This document shows, in pieces, positions 46,810-55,334 of a DNA stretch of 64,000 nt. Origin of the DNA: Arthrobacter sp. KBS0703 (lineage in GTDB: Bacteria; Actinomycetota; Actinomycetes; Actinomycetales; Micrococcaceae); contig NZ_MVDG02000001.1 in NCBI RefSeq assembly GCF_002008315.2, forward strand, positions 2,356,001 through 2,420,000, written 5' to 3'. Every line of letters starts with the position of its first letter. Position 1 is the stretch's first letter. The translations under genes and the position numbers were made by a program. The notes below the pieces were generated by a model. The model saw only the letters and a list, made by a program, of their open reading frames with translations. It had not been told where the DNA came from and searched no databases.

Positions 46810-47561
46810 ACTTCGGGATGATGCTGGCCACGGCGGGCCGGGTGTTGGACCAGCTCCGGCACGACCGGCGGAGCATCGCCTTGATTCTCGTGGTTCCGGC
46901 GTTGCTGCTGACGGCGGTCTACTTCCTCTTCGAAAATGAAGCACTGCCCGCCGGCGTCCCGCGGACCTTTGACCGGGTGGGACTGATGATGCTGGCGATT
47001 TTCCCGTTCGTGGTGATGTTCCTGGTGACCTCCATCACCATGCTCAGGGAGCGAACGTCAGGGACGCTTGAGCGGCTCCTGACCACGCCCATCCACAAGG
47101 CGGACCTACTGTTCGGTTACGCCGTGGCGTTCTCGGTCATGGCCGCCATGCAGTCCCTCGTGGCCACGGCGGTGGCGTACTGGATCTTCGGCCTGGACAT
47201 CAAGGGCAGCCCTGCCCTAGTGGTCATGGTGGCCGTCGTCAACGCGGTGCTGGGCGTGGCACTGGGACTGTTCTGCTCGGCCTTCGCCCGGACTGAGTTC
47301 CAGGCCGTGCAGTTCATGCCCGTGGTGGTGGTGCCGCAGATCCTGCTCTGCGGACTCTTTGTGGCGCGCAGCCGGATGAACGGCTTCCTGGAGGGCGCCT
47401 CCAACGTGCTTCCGCTGACGTTCTCGGTGGACGCACTGCAGGAGATCGCCGGCAACAGCACGGCCACGGCCGCAATGTGGCAGGACGTCGGAGTCATGGC
47501 CGCCGTGGTCCTGGCGGTGCTGGTCCTCGCTGCGCTGACCCTGCGGCGGAGCACGCCGTGA
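46806..47561 (+). CDS. ABC-2-type transporter permease
   Basis: 251 residues with six hydrophobic segments and the ABC-2 core (TSITMLRERTSGTLERLLTTPIHKADLLFGY, the typical coupling region before helix 3). It starts inside the ATPase stop and its stop overlaps the TetR start (GTGA). With the ATPase it probably exports a drug, lipid or natural product; the substrate is not indicated. Confidence 0.9.
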   Translation: MNFGMMLATAGRVLDQLRHDRRSIALILVVPALLLTAVYFLFENEALPAGVPRTFDRVGLMMLAIFPFVVMFLVTSITMLRERTSGTLERLLTTPIHKADLLFGYAVAFSVMAAMQSLVATAVAYWIFGLDIKGSPALVVMVAVVNAVLGVALGLFCSAFARTEFQAVQFMPVVVVPQILLCGLFVARSRMNGFLEGASNVLPLTFSVDALQEIAGNSTATAAMWQDVGVMAAVVLAVLVLAALTLRRSTP

Positions 47562-48151
47562 CGGAACGGCGCGGACGGCGTTCCGCGGGCGGGGAAGGAT
47601 CCCGCGACCAGATCCTCGCTGCCGCGCGGGGGCTTTTTGCCGAACAGGGCTTCGAGGGCACCAGCCTGAGGCAGGTGGCGCGGAAAGCCGGCGTGGACCC
47701 CGCCATGGTCCATCACTTCTTCAGCGGCAAGGATGAGCTGTTCTCCCGGAGCGTGGGGCTGCCCGCCGATCCCGCGCAGGTCTTTGCCGGAGTGGCGGCA
47801 TCCGCACCCGGGCAGCGCGCCGAAGCCATTGTCCGTGCGGTCCTGCGCCTTTGGGACAGCCCGGCACAGCGCGGCCTGCTTGCCTTCCTCCGCGGCACCA
47901 TCGGGTCCACAGCCAAGACCGCGCTCCTTAGGGATCTGGTGGCACGCACAGTGCTGCCCCGGATCATGGCCGGTGTGCCCGGAACGGCAGATGAGGTGGC
48001 CATTCGGGGCAACCTCATGGCCAGCCAGCTCGTGGGGCTTGTACTGGTCCGTTACGTGGTCAGGCTTGAGCCGCTTGCCTCGGCCTCGCAGGATGACGTG
48101 GTGCGGCTCGTTGCGCCGAACATCCAGCGTTACCTGACGGGACGACTTTGA
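47558..48151 (+). CDS. TetR/AcrR-family transcriptional regulator
   Basis: 197 residues from GTG 47558, overlapping the permease stop. The N-terminal helix-turn-helix is QILAAARGLFAEQGFEGTSLRQVARKAGVDPAMVHHFFSGKDELF; the ligand-binding half begins near residue 60. As the last gene of the ABC operon it most likely represses the operon from the palindrome at 45963-45984. It is convergent with the GNAT gene, 7 bp apart. Confidence 0.9.
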   Translation: MTERRGRRSAGGEGSRDQILAAARGLFAEQGFEGTSLRQVARKAGVDPAMVHHFFSGKDELFSRSVGLPADPAQVFAGVAASAPGQRAEAIVRAVLRLWDSPAQRGLLAFLRGTIGSTAKTALLRDLVARTVLPRIMAGVPGTADEVAIRGNLMASQLVGLVLVRYVVRLEPLASASQDDVVRLVAPNIQRYLTGRL

Positions 48152-48158
48152 GAAACGT

Positions 48159-49055
48159 TCAGAACAGAACGGTGGCGAAGGTCCCGACCTGGCGGAAGCC
48201 GACCCGTTCATAGGTGGCGCGGGCCCGGGAGTTGTAGTCGTTGACGTAGAGGCTGGTGATTGGCGCTATCTTCTGGGCCAGCAGCACCACTGCGGCCATG
48301 TAGCCCGCGCTCAGGCCCAGCCCGCGGTAGCTGGGGTTCATCCACACGCCCTGGACCTGGGTGACTTCCGACGTCACTGCCCCGAGCTCGGCCTTGAACA
48401 CCACCTCGCCGTCGCTCAGGTGGACCAGGGAATGCCCCTGGCGGATCAGCCCGGCCACCCTCCGGCTGTAGAAATCGCGCCCGCCCAGGTACGGCGAGTA
48501 GCCCACTTCCTCCTCGAACATTGCCGCGCAGGCGGGCAGGATGGTGTCGAAGTCGGCATATTGCCCGAACCCCAGCTGCCAGTTAGGTTCAACGGCCGGC
48601 GGTCCGGCAATGGTCATGAGCGGCTGGTCCGGCCGCACCTCGTGTGCGGCGTGGCCGAGCTGCTCCAGATGGCTGTGCAGGGCAAGGACTGTGCCCGCCG
48701 GGCCGAAGATTGAGGCGTACCGGCGGCCGGACCGGTGGGCTGCCGCTGCCACTGCCCCGGTGAAACCGGGATCAAGCTGGACGGGAACCAGGTTGGCGCC
48801 CGCCCAGCAGGCACCGACCAGCACGCCGTCCTCAAAGACGCCCAGCACATTGGCGCCGCCGGGAGTCGGCGCGGCCGTTCCGGTGGATTCCAGGTGCGCA
48901 AGGATGAAGACATTCGCCACCGGATCCGCGCCGGCCAACTGGCGCAGCCCGGCCGTGTCCGCGACGCCGAGTACCCGGACGGTTGCGCCGTCCGGGTCTG
49001 TTCCGTCCTTATGAGACGCTAACCACGGGGCTACCCTTGACAGCATCTTCGCCAT
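48159..49055 (-). CDS. GNAT-family N-acetyltransferase with N-terminal DUF4081-like domain
   Basis: 298 residues. The N-terminal half ([31 protein letters not shown]) resembles DUF4081. The C-terminal GNAT core has [25 protein letters not shown] (acetyl-CoA loop) and [27 protein letters not shown] homologue (Rv2867c) sits in the same dxr-M50-ispG-GNAT block in mycobacteria. The substrate is unknown. The chosen start overlaps the ispG stop by 47 bp; a shorter start at 49046 is possible. Confidence 0.88.
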   Translation of the reverse strand: MAKMLSRVAPWLASHKDGTDPDGATVRVLGVADTAGLRQLAGADPVANVFILAHLESTGTAAPTPGGANVLGVFEDGVLVGACWAGANLVPVQLDPGFTGAVAAAAHRSGRRYASIFGPAGTVLALHSHLEQLGHAAHEVRPDQPLMTIAGPPAVEPNWQLGFGQYADFDTILPACAAMFEEEVGYSPYLGGRDFYSRRVAGLIRQGHSLVHLSDGEVVFKAELGAVTSEVTQVQGVWMNPSYRGLGLSAGYMAAVVLLAQKIAPITSLYVNDYNSRARATYERVGFRQVGTFATVLF

Positions 49056-50175
49056 CGGCCTCCCCCATCTCTTCCGCGATACGCATGGCCTCTTCGATCA
49101 GTGTCTCAACAATCTGGCTCTCGGGAACAGTCTTGATGACCTCGCCCTTCACAAAGATCTGGCCCTTGCCGTTGCCGGACGCAACGCCCAGGTCCGCTTC
49201 GCGTGCTTCGCCCGGTCCGTTGACGACGCAGCCCATGACGGCGACGCGCAACGGGATCTCCATGCCCTCGAGTCCGGCGGTCACCTGTTCGGCCAGCGTG
49301 TACACATCCACCTGCGCGCGTCCGCACGACGGGCAGGAGACAATTTCCAGCTTGCGCGGGCGCAGGTTCAGCGACTGCAGAATCTGGTTGCCCACCTTGA
49401 TCTCCTCGACCGGCGGGGCGGACAGGGAGACGCGGATGGTGTCGCCGATGCCGCGCGAAAGCAGCGCCCCGAAGGCGGTGGCGGACTTAATGGTGCCCTG
49501 GAAGGCGGGGCCGGCCTCTGTGACACCGAGGTGCAGCGGCCAGTCACCCTTCTCGGCCAGCATCTCGTAGGCCGCCACCATGATGACCGGGTCATTGTGC
49601 TTGACGGAGATCTTGAAGTCGTGGAAGCCGTGCTCCTCGAACAGGGAGGCCTCCCAGACGGCCGATTCAACCAGCGCTTCCGGCGTGGCCTTGCCGTACT
49701 TCTTCAGGATGCCCGGCTCGAGGGACCCGGCGTTGACGCCGATGCGGATGGACGTGCCGTGGTCCTTGGCCGCCCTCGCGATTTCCTTGACCTGGTCATC
49801 GAACTTGCGGATGTTGCCGGGGTTCACGCGCACGGCCGCGCAGCCGGCCTCAATGGCCGCGAAGACGTACTTGGGCTGGAAGTGGATGTCCGCGATGACC
49901 GGAATCTGGGATTTGCGGGCGATGATCGGCAGCGCCTCGGCGTCATCCGCCGACGGGCAGGCCACACGGACAATGTCGCAGCCGGACGCCGTCAGTTCCG
50001 CGATCTGCTGCAGCGTGGCGTTGATGTCCGTGGTGGGGGTGGTGGTCATCGACTGCACGCTGATGGGCGAATCGGACCCGACGCCCACGGAGCCGACTTT
50101 GATCTGGCGCGTCTTGCGGCGGGGCGCAAGGACGGGCGGCGGTGCGGATGGCATTCCCAGGCTGACCGAGGTCAC
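49009..50175 (-). CDS. ispG: 4-Hydroxy-3-methylbut-2-en-1-yl diphosphate synthase
   Basis: 388 residues from GTG 50175, with AAGGAG 5 nt upstream. It is an iron-sulfur enzyme of the MEP isoprenoid pathway. IspG features: [52 protein letters not shown], and the cluster cysteines in [12 protein letters not shown] and [12 protein letters not shown]. dxr, which acts earlier in the same pathway, lies 4 kb upstream, separated by the M50 protease and SatD/YciI genes. Confidence 0.95.
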   Translation of the reverse strand: MTSVSLGMPSAPPPVLAPRRKTRQIKVGSVGVGSDSPISVQSMTTTPTTDINATLQQIAELTASGCDIVRVACPSADDAEALPIIARKSQIPVIADIHFQPKYVFAAIEAGCAAVRVNPGNIRKFDDQVKEIARAAKDHGTSIRIGVNAGSLEPGILKKYGKATPEALVESAVWEASLFEEHGFHDFKISVKHNDPVIMVAAYEMLAEKGDWPLHLGVTEAGPAFQGTIKSATAFGALLSRGIGDTIRVSLSAPPVEEIKVGNQILQSLNLRPRKLEIVSCPSCGRAQVDVYTLAEQVTAGLEGMEIPLRVAVMGCVVNGPGEAREADLGVASGNGKGQIFVKGEVIKTVPESQIVETLIEEAMRIAEEMGEADGEDAVKGSPVVSVS

Positions 50176-50213
50176 GTGGACTCCTTGTATCGAAGAATCA
50201 GTAAGTACGGCGG

Positions 50214-50507
50214 CTAGGCTGCGTGCCCGGCCAGCAGGCCGGTCAGCGGCGCCCACACCGTGGTGCGTGTGCCGGAAATGACGCCGGCTGCCGCGAACGG
50301 GTCCTGCCGGAGGATCTCGTTCAGCGCGTTCTCGTCGGCCGCCTTGAAGATGAGCAGTGCACCGGCGCCGTCACCGTAGGGGCCGCTCGCCAGGATGGTC
50401 CCCTCCTCCGCCAGTCCTGCGGTCCATTCGCGGTGCGCCGGGCGGCTGGCATTGCGGGTCTCGGTGGACTCGGCGTCGTATACGTACTCAACAGCAAAAA
50501 CAGTCAT
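50214..50507 (-). CDS. YciI-family protein
   Basis: 97 residues of the YCII ferredoxin-like dimer family. [45 protein letters not shown] (His-Asp type pocket) and [15 protein letters not shown] match the family. Some relatives have chlorohydrolase or dehydrochlorinase activity, but most have no known function. It stands between ispG and the SatD-associated membrane gene on the same strand. Confidence 0.85.
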   Translation of the reverse strand: MTVFAVEYVYDAESTETRNASRPAHREWTAGLAEEGTILASGPYGDGAGALLIFKAADENALNEILRQDPFAAAGVISGTRTTVWAPLTGLLAGHAA

Positions 50508-50532
50508 ACGGATACCCTATCCCGCAGCCGGG

Positions 50533-51045
50533 CTAGCCGAGGAGCACGACCTTCGTGAAAGCGGCGACGCCGGCGGCCCACAGCATGGAGGCGAGGGTCC
50601 CGATGATGAAGCGCTCTGCCGCAACCGGCGTTTCCTTTAGCTCGGCGAAGCGGCCCAGGCCCTTGATGGCCACCACGTAGGCAATGGCCACAGGCTGCCC
50701 GGCGAGAATGGCGAGGCATACGGCCAGGCGCTCCAGCACTCCGATGATCGCCCCGCCCCGGAGGATGCGCACGGTGGGCGCCGCCGCGGTCGCTTCACCG
50801 CCCACCGTAATATCGCCGTTCACGGTGTTTTCACGGTCCGGTTTTTCACGGTCCACGTTTTCACGGTCCACGCTTTCATGATCCACAGTGACGTCGGCCG
50901 AGGGGTCATCGGCAGCGTCCGCGCCGGCGGTGACAGCGTCGGCTTTGTCGTCGATGGTCCGGGCCAGCCTGAACACCAGCGCTGTCACGGGCCAGCCTAC
51001 GAAACCGGCCGTCAGCAGTGCTGCGGCGATCCAGAGTGCGTTCAC
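50533..51045 (-). CDS. Membrane protein coupled to SatD-like regulator
   Basis: About 170 residues from GTG 51045, overlapping the satD stop as GTGA. The first hydrophobic segment is LWIAAALLTAGFVGWPVTALVF. A charged linker contains four tandem five-residue repeats (VDHES VDREN VDREK PDREN). Three more hydrophobic segments follow (IIGVLERLAVCLAILAGQPV; AERFIIGTLASMLWAAGVAA). Membrane proteins of this kind regularly neighbour SatD family genes. Function unknown. Confidence 0.7.
   Translation of the reverse strand: MNALWIAAALLTAGFVGWPVTALVFRLARTIDDKADAVTAGADAADDPSADVTVDHESVDRENVDREKPDRENTVNGDITVGGEATAAAPTVRILRGGAIIGVLERLAVCLAILAGQPVAIAYVVAIKGLGRFAELKETPVAAERFIIGTLASMLWAAGVAAFTKVVLLG
50827..50886 (-). 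repeat. Four 15-bp tandem repeats encoding the membrane-protein linker
   Basis: Consensus GTGGACCGTGAAAAC on the minus strand, four copies in register with the codons. It encodes V/P-D-R/H-E-N/K/S units in the linker of the SatD-partner membrane protein. Such in-frame units can change in number between strains. Confidence 0.8.
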
Positions 51046-51788
51046 CGTTCTCCTCGGTTGCTTGCGTCGGGGCCGACGGTGTCGCGGATCAGCCCATGGG
51101 CGGTTGCCAGCAGCATTTCCGCCGCTGGCCTCGCCGCCCATTCTTCCTGCCATCCGGATCTGAGGATGGCCCGGCTCACCGACTGGTCGCTGATTCCCAA
51201 CTCCCTGGCCACCTGTTTCTGCAATCCGTGCCGGCCGGGATCACGCTCATTCTTGGCGCGGAGCGCATCGACCACCCGCCACTGGGCTTCGGTCCGTTCC
51301 CGGACCAGCCGTCCGATGAGCCGCAGCACAGCCTCTGCGTTGGCGCAGGCCCTCACCCCGGCATCGCGGGTTTCGGCACCACGGCTCCCGGCGCCACCGC
51401 CCGCCGGGGCGCCCGCGGAGGCAGGCAGGCCGCGCCGGACACCCCGGAGACCACCGCCAGGGGACGTGGCGGCGGCGGCCTTTGCCCGTGTCTCTTATAC
51501 ACATCTCTGGCGCGCCGCTACGAAGGCAGGTCCGGATCCTTCGCGGGGGCTGGCCGTTAACGGCAGGTTCACCGGCCCGACGCCGATGCCCACATACCAA
51601 AGGCCACTCCGGAGCGCATGCAGGGCTACGTCCACCACGGCAGCGGGCTCGTCAAGGACGCCCTGGACCTCGTCACCCACCGAGCGCTCGAACCGGGCAC
51701 TGGAGAACGGCCGCAGCCCGTCGAGGAATTCGGGCACCCTGTCAATGTCAGTACTGCTGCCCCGCTGGTCGATGGTCATGACGTACAT
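51042..51788 (-). CDS. SatD-family regulator (ATPase-like N-domain, HTH C-domain), interrupted by half an adapter
   Basis: About 248 codons. The N-terminal half (MYVMTIDQRGSSTDIDRVPE, FERSVGDEVQGVLDEPAAVV, YVGIGVGPVNLPL, GSGPAFVAARQ) has the SatD pattern. The C-terminal half has a helix-turn-helix (LQKQVARELGISDQSVSRAI). Between them an 18-bp mosaic-end half-site at 51489-51506 adds RCV-stop in frame; without it the frame reads AARQ..RAKAAAATSP, so only a few residues are affected. It is translationally coupled to the membrane gene. The biological role of SatD proteins is poorly known. Confidence 0.7.
51489..51506. other. Single Tn5 mosaic end (half adapter), inside satD
   Basis: TGTCTCTTATACACATCT, 18 of 19 mosaic-end bases, without the second copy. 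It is exactly six codons long, so both halves of satD remain in the same frame, but it carries a TAA stop. Confidence 0.93.
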
Positions 51789-51820
51789 GAATCAACCTTA
51801 GGCGGCTCAACTTCCAACAT

Positions 51821-51852
51821 CAATCATTTTCAGCTGATTGTTTAAAATCAGC
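51821..51852. promoter_or_regulatory. Overlapping palindromes in the satD promoter
   Basis: GCTGATT-GTTTAA-AATCAGC (51833-51852, perfect 7-bp arms) overlaps CAATCA-N8-TGATTG (51821-51840). The half-site TGATT thus recurs several times 33-65 bp upstream of the satD start in an otherwise GC-rich region. It could be the operator for the SatD helix-turn-helix. Confidence 0.5.
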
Positions 51853-51891
51853 CAAAAAGAGGTGAATGCTGACGTCACCGCCCAGCGGGTG

Positions 51892-53223
51892 CTAACCGAA
51901 GAGATTCACCGGTTTCACGATGTCCGCGTAGATCAGCAGCGCGCCCATGCCCATCAGGAGCGCGGCCACCACATAGGTCACCGGGAGCATCTTCGCGATG
52001 TCAAAGGCTCCGGGATCGGGTTTGCCAAACAGCTTGGCCACGCGCCGGCGGACGGCCTCGTAGAGCGCTCCGGCAATGTGTCCGCCGTCGAGAGGCAGCA
52101 GCGGCACCAGGTTGAAGACCGCCAGCGCGAAGTTCAGGCCGGCAATCAGGCCCACCAGGGCCGCGAGCCTGGACTGCGCCGGAACCTCTTCCATGGCGGC
52201 CACTTCGCCGGCCACCCGGCCCACGCCCACCACACTGATGGGACCGTTCGGGTCCCGGGGCTCCTCGCTGAAGGCCGCCTTGGCCACCCCGGCCACGCGG
52301 GCGGGGAGATTGAGGATGACGCCGGCAACCTGCCGGATGTTCTCCCCTGCCATGGGCAGGACGGCCGACGCCGGTTGCGGCACCAGCGCCGTCTGCGCCC
52401 CGATGCCGAGGAAGCCGACATCCTGGTACATCAGCTTCCCGGCGTCGTCCTTGGCCTGGCGGCCGTCGGCACCGACCACCGGCCGCGCCGAAAGCACCGG
52501 CGTGACGGTGGTGGTGACGGGCGCACCGTTCCGCTGCACGGTGATGCTGACTTCCCTGCCGGCCGAGGCGCGGATCCAGCCTGTCAGCTCATCCCAGCTG
52601 GTCACGGCCTTGCCGTCGAAGGCCGTGATGACGTCGTTGGGCTTGATGTGCGCGGCGGCAGCGGGAGTCAGCTTGCAGTCGGCTGAGTTCGGATCGACGG
52701 TCTCCCCCGCCTTCACCTGGCACTTGGAGACGTCGGCGATGGTGGTTGTGGGCTCGGCCAGGCCGAATCCCATGAGCATCACTGCGGTCAGCACCACGCC
52801 GATCAGCAGGTTCATCGCCGGTCCGCCGAGCATGACGATGATCTTTTTCCAGACCGGGAGCCGGTAGAACACGCGGTTCTCGTCCCCGGGGCCGACTTCC
52901 TCATGGGCCATGGAGCGGGCCTCGGTGGCCAGTGTCTGGAACATGCCGGTGCTGGAGGGACGGACGGAACCGTCTTCCTTGTTGGGCGGGTACATGCCGA
53001 TCATCGACACGTAGCCGCCGAGCGGAAGCGCCTTGAATCCGTATTCGGTCTCGCCCTTTTTCGTGGACCAGAGGGTGGGGCCGAAGCCGATCATGTACTT
53101 GGTGACGCGCACCTTGAAGAGCTTGGCCGGGAGCAGGTGTCCCACCTCGTGCAGGGCGATGGAGACCGCGATGCCGACGGCCACAAAGACGACACCAATA
53201 ATGAAGAGAATGACGGGACTCAT
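51892..53223 (-). CDS. M50 site-2 zinc metalloprotease (RseP/Rip1-like)
   Basis: 443 residues. The first membrane helix holds the zinc motif SIALHEVGHLLPAKLF (HExxH). A PDZ domain follows in the middle (IKPNDVITAFDGKAVTSWDELTGWI), and the C-terminal membrane region has the third ligand motif FNLVPLLPLDGGHIAGALYE. It performs regulated intramembrane proteolysis, for example of anti-sigma factors, as Rip1 does in mycobacteria. It lies 20 bp after dxr on the same strand, the conserved dxr-protease-ispG order. Confidence 0.93.
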   Translation of the reverse strand: MSPVILFIIGVVFVAVGIAVSIALHEVGHLLPAKLFKVRVTKYMIGFGPTLWSTKKGETEYGFKALPLGGYVSMIGMYPPNKEDGSVRPSSTGMFQTLATEARSMAHEEVGPGDENRVFYRLPVWKKIIVMLGGPAMNLLIGVVLTAVMLMGFGLAEPTTTIADVSKCQVKAGETVDPNSADCKLTPAAAAHIKPNDVITAFDGKAVTSWDELTGWIRASAGREVSITVQRNGAPVTTTVTPVLSARPVVGADGRQAKDDAGKLMYQDVGFLGIGAQTALVPQPASAVLPMAGENIRQVAGVILNLPARVAGVAKAAFSEEPRDPNGPISVVGVGRVAGEVAAMEEVPAQSRLAALVGLIAGLNFALAVFNLVPLLPLDGGHIAGALYEAVRRRVAKLFGKPDPGAFDIAKMLPVTYVVAALLMGMGALLIYADIVKPVNLFG

Positions 53224-53242
53224 GCTTTCGATCTGCTGCTTC

Positions 53243-54472
53243 CTAGAGACTGCTCACTGCTAAACGTTCGTGCGTGCGTGCACGTGCCCACTTCTCAGCA
53301 TCCAGCACGGACTCGACCGTTAGCACGGAGGAACCCGGATGTTCGCTGAGTACGGCTTCGATGGTATCCACGATGTCTGTGAACCGGATCCGGCCCGCAT
53401 GGAACGCCATCACGGCTTCCTCGTTGGCGGCGTTGAACACGGCCGGGTAAGTGCTTCCCTGCTTCGCCGCGTCCTTGGCAAGGCCGACGGCCGGGAAGGC
53501 GGCGGCGTCCAGCGGCTCGAACGTCCAGCTGGTTGCCTGCGTCCAGTCGCAGGGTGTGGCCGCCTGCGGAACGCGGTCCGGCCAGCCCAGCCCGAGGGCG
53601 ATGGGCAACCGCATGTCCGGCGGGGAGGCCTGGGCGATGATGGAGCCGTCCACGAACTGGACCATGGAGTGGACCACGGACTGCGGATGGACCACGACGT
53701 CGATCCTGTCCAGCGGGATGTCGAAGAGCAGGTGGGCCTCGATCACCTCGAGACCCTTGTTGACCAGGCTGGCGGAGTTGGTGGTGACCATGGGCCCCAT
53801 GTCCCACGTGGGGTGGGCGAGGGCTTCCGCCGGGCTGACGGACGACAGCTGCTCCCGGGTCCGGCCGCGGAACGGACCGCCCGACGCCGTCAGGATGAGC
53901 CTGTCCACTTCGGCGGCGGAGCCTGAACGCAGGCACTGGGCGATGGCCGAATGCTCCGAATCCACCGGCACAATCTGGCCTTCCGCGGCGGCGGCTTTGA
54001 CGAGGGAGCCGCCCACGATCAGCGATTCCTTATTGGCCAGCGCCAGCGTGGCTCCGGATTCCAGGGCGGCCAGCGTCGGTGCCAGTCCGATGGATCCGGT
54101 GATGCCGTTGAGCACCACGTCCGCCTCGACGGCGGCGATCCGGGTGGAGGCGTCGGGGCCGCTGATGACCTCCGGACGGTACCCTGCCAGCCCGGCCGCC
54201 CGAGCGGCGTCGTCGATCAAGTCCTGCAGACGGCGGGGATCCCCCTGGGCCATGCCCACCGCGGCGGCCTGCGTGTGCACGGCCTGCTGCGCCAGGAGCT
54301 CCAGGTTGCCGCCGCCGGCGCTCAGTGCCACCACCTCGAAAAGGTGCGGGGCGCCGTCGACGACGTCAATCGCCTGCGTGCCGATGGAACCGGTGGATCC
54401 GAGGAGTACGATTCTGCGCGGCTGCCCTGTCGCTGGACGGCCGGCTGGACGGCTGGAGCCCGAAGTCTGCAT
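53243..54472 (-). CDS. dxr: 1-Deoxy-D-xylulose-5-phosphate reductoisomerase
   Basis: 409 residues, full length. The NADPH-binding start is [18 protein letters not shown]; catalytic regions are [28 protein letters not shown] and [13 protein letters not shown]. The C-terminal metal-domain and helical region ([19 protein letters not shown]) follow. It is the second enzyme of the MEP pathway and the target of fosmidomycin. It heads the dxr-M50 run. Confidence 0.95.
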   Translation of the reverse strand: MQTSGSSRPAGRPATGQPRRIVLLGSTGSIGTQAIDVVDGAPHLFEVVALSAGGGNLELLAQQAVHTQAAAVGMAQGDPRRLQDLIDDAARAAGLAGYRPEVISGPDASTRIAAVEADVVLNGITGSIGLAPTLAALESGATLALANKESLIVGGSLVKAAAAEGQIVPVDSEHSAIAQCLRSGSAAEVDRLILTASGGPFRGRTREQLSSVSPAEALAHPTWDMGPMVTTNSASLVNKGLEVIEAHLLFDIPLDRIDVVVHPQSVVHSMVQFVDGSIIAQASPPDMRLPIALGLGWPDRVPQAATPCDWTQATSWTFEPLDAAAFPAVGLAKDAAKQGSTYPAVFNAANEEAVMAFHAGRIRFTDIVDTIEAVLSEHPGSSVLTVESVLDAEKWARARTHERLAVSSL

Positions 54473-54526
54473 GGATTAAGTATCCCGCACCGCGGGCCGC
54501 CTCCGGACGGGCGGTAAGCACCCGGA

Positions 54527-55270
54527 CTAGCCGAGCGCGAGTTCCAGGACGCCCTTGGACACGGTGGATACCGCGCCGGCGTACGCGATCACGACGACGA
54601 TCTTCCGCACCAAGCCCGGCTGCACCCGCCCCGACAGCAGGTCACCGGCGACGATTCCGAGGATCATGGCGGCCAGGATGCCCAGCCACTGCCAGCCTTC
54701 CAGGGCCGGAAGGTGGCCGCCGGAGAACAGGTATTTGGTCAGCAGCGAGGACAGGCCCGTGGTGATGAAGTAGGGCTGCAGGGTGGCGCCGAAGCTCCGT
54801 TGCTCCCAGCGCGTGACGATGGCATACGCGGTGATGGCCGGACCGCCGACTCCGGCGGCCGCGTTCATCAGCCCGCTGGTAAATCCCAGCGTCACCATGG
54901 GGGCAGCGCCCGCGGCCCGCCAGGAGCTGCGGTTCAGCCGCTGGGAAGCCAGCAGCCCCAGGATCAGCAGGACTCCGATGCAGATCTCCAGCGGGGCCTC
55001 AGGGACATGGCTGGCCAGCCAGGCGCCGGGTACCACGCCGGTCAGCGCGGAAGCCGCGAGGCCGAAGTAGCGCCGCCACTGGACGTGCCGCCAGACCCGC
55101 GACAGGATCAGCAGCGACGACGCCGCACCGCAGAGGTTGATGATCATCACGCCGTCGAACGGCCCCAGGAGCACCACCAGGACCGGCGAGACTAGGAGGC
55201 CGAATCCCAGCCCGGCCAGTCTTTGCGCCAGCGCTCCCGCGACAACCACGATGAGCACCAGAGCAAACAT
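54527..55270 (-). CDS. TauE/SafE-family anion exporter (second copy)
   Basis: 247 residues, about eight hydrophobic segments. GALAQRLAGLGFGLLVSPVLVVLLGPFDGV at the start and GFTSGLMNAAAGVGGPAITAYAI in the second half carry the family repeat. It is only distantly like the protein at 42958-43752, so the two are not a recent duplication. It is upstream of, and co-directional with, dxr but separated by 54 bp, and divergent from the lipase-maturation-factor gene. Confidence 0.85.
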   Translation of the reverse strand: MFALVLIVVVAGALAQRLAGLGFGLLVSPVLVVLLGPFDGVMIINLCGAASSLLILSRVWRHVQWRRYFGLAASALTGVVPGAWLASHVPEAPLEICIGVLLILGLLASQRLNRSSWRAAGAAPMVTLGFTSGLMNAAAGVGGPAITAYAIVTRWEQRSFGATLQPYFITTGLSSLLTKYLFSGGHLPALEGWQWLGILAAMILGIVAGDLLSGRVQPGLVRKIVVVIAYAGAVSTVSKGVLELALG

Positions 55271-55334
55271 GGTTCGATCCTAGTGCCGCCCGCGACTGCC
55301 TTGACGGGTTTCCCGGCAGGCGTAACGTGGAAAC

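Noticed and set aside
50533..51788. Toxin-antitoxin interpretation of the SatD-like/membrane pair
   Set aside because: The HTH protein is large with an extra N-terminal domain, and the membrane protein is a multi-helix protein unlike known small membrane toxins.
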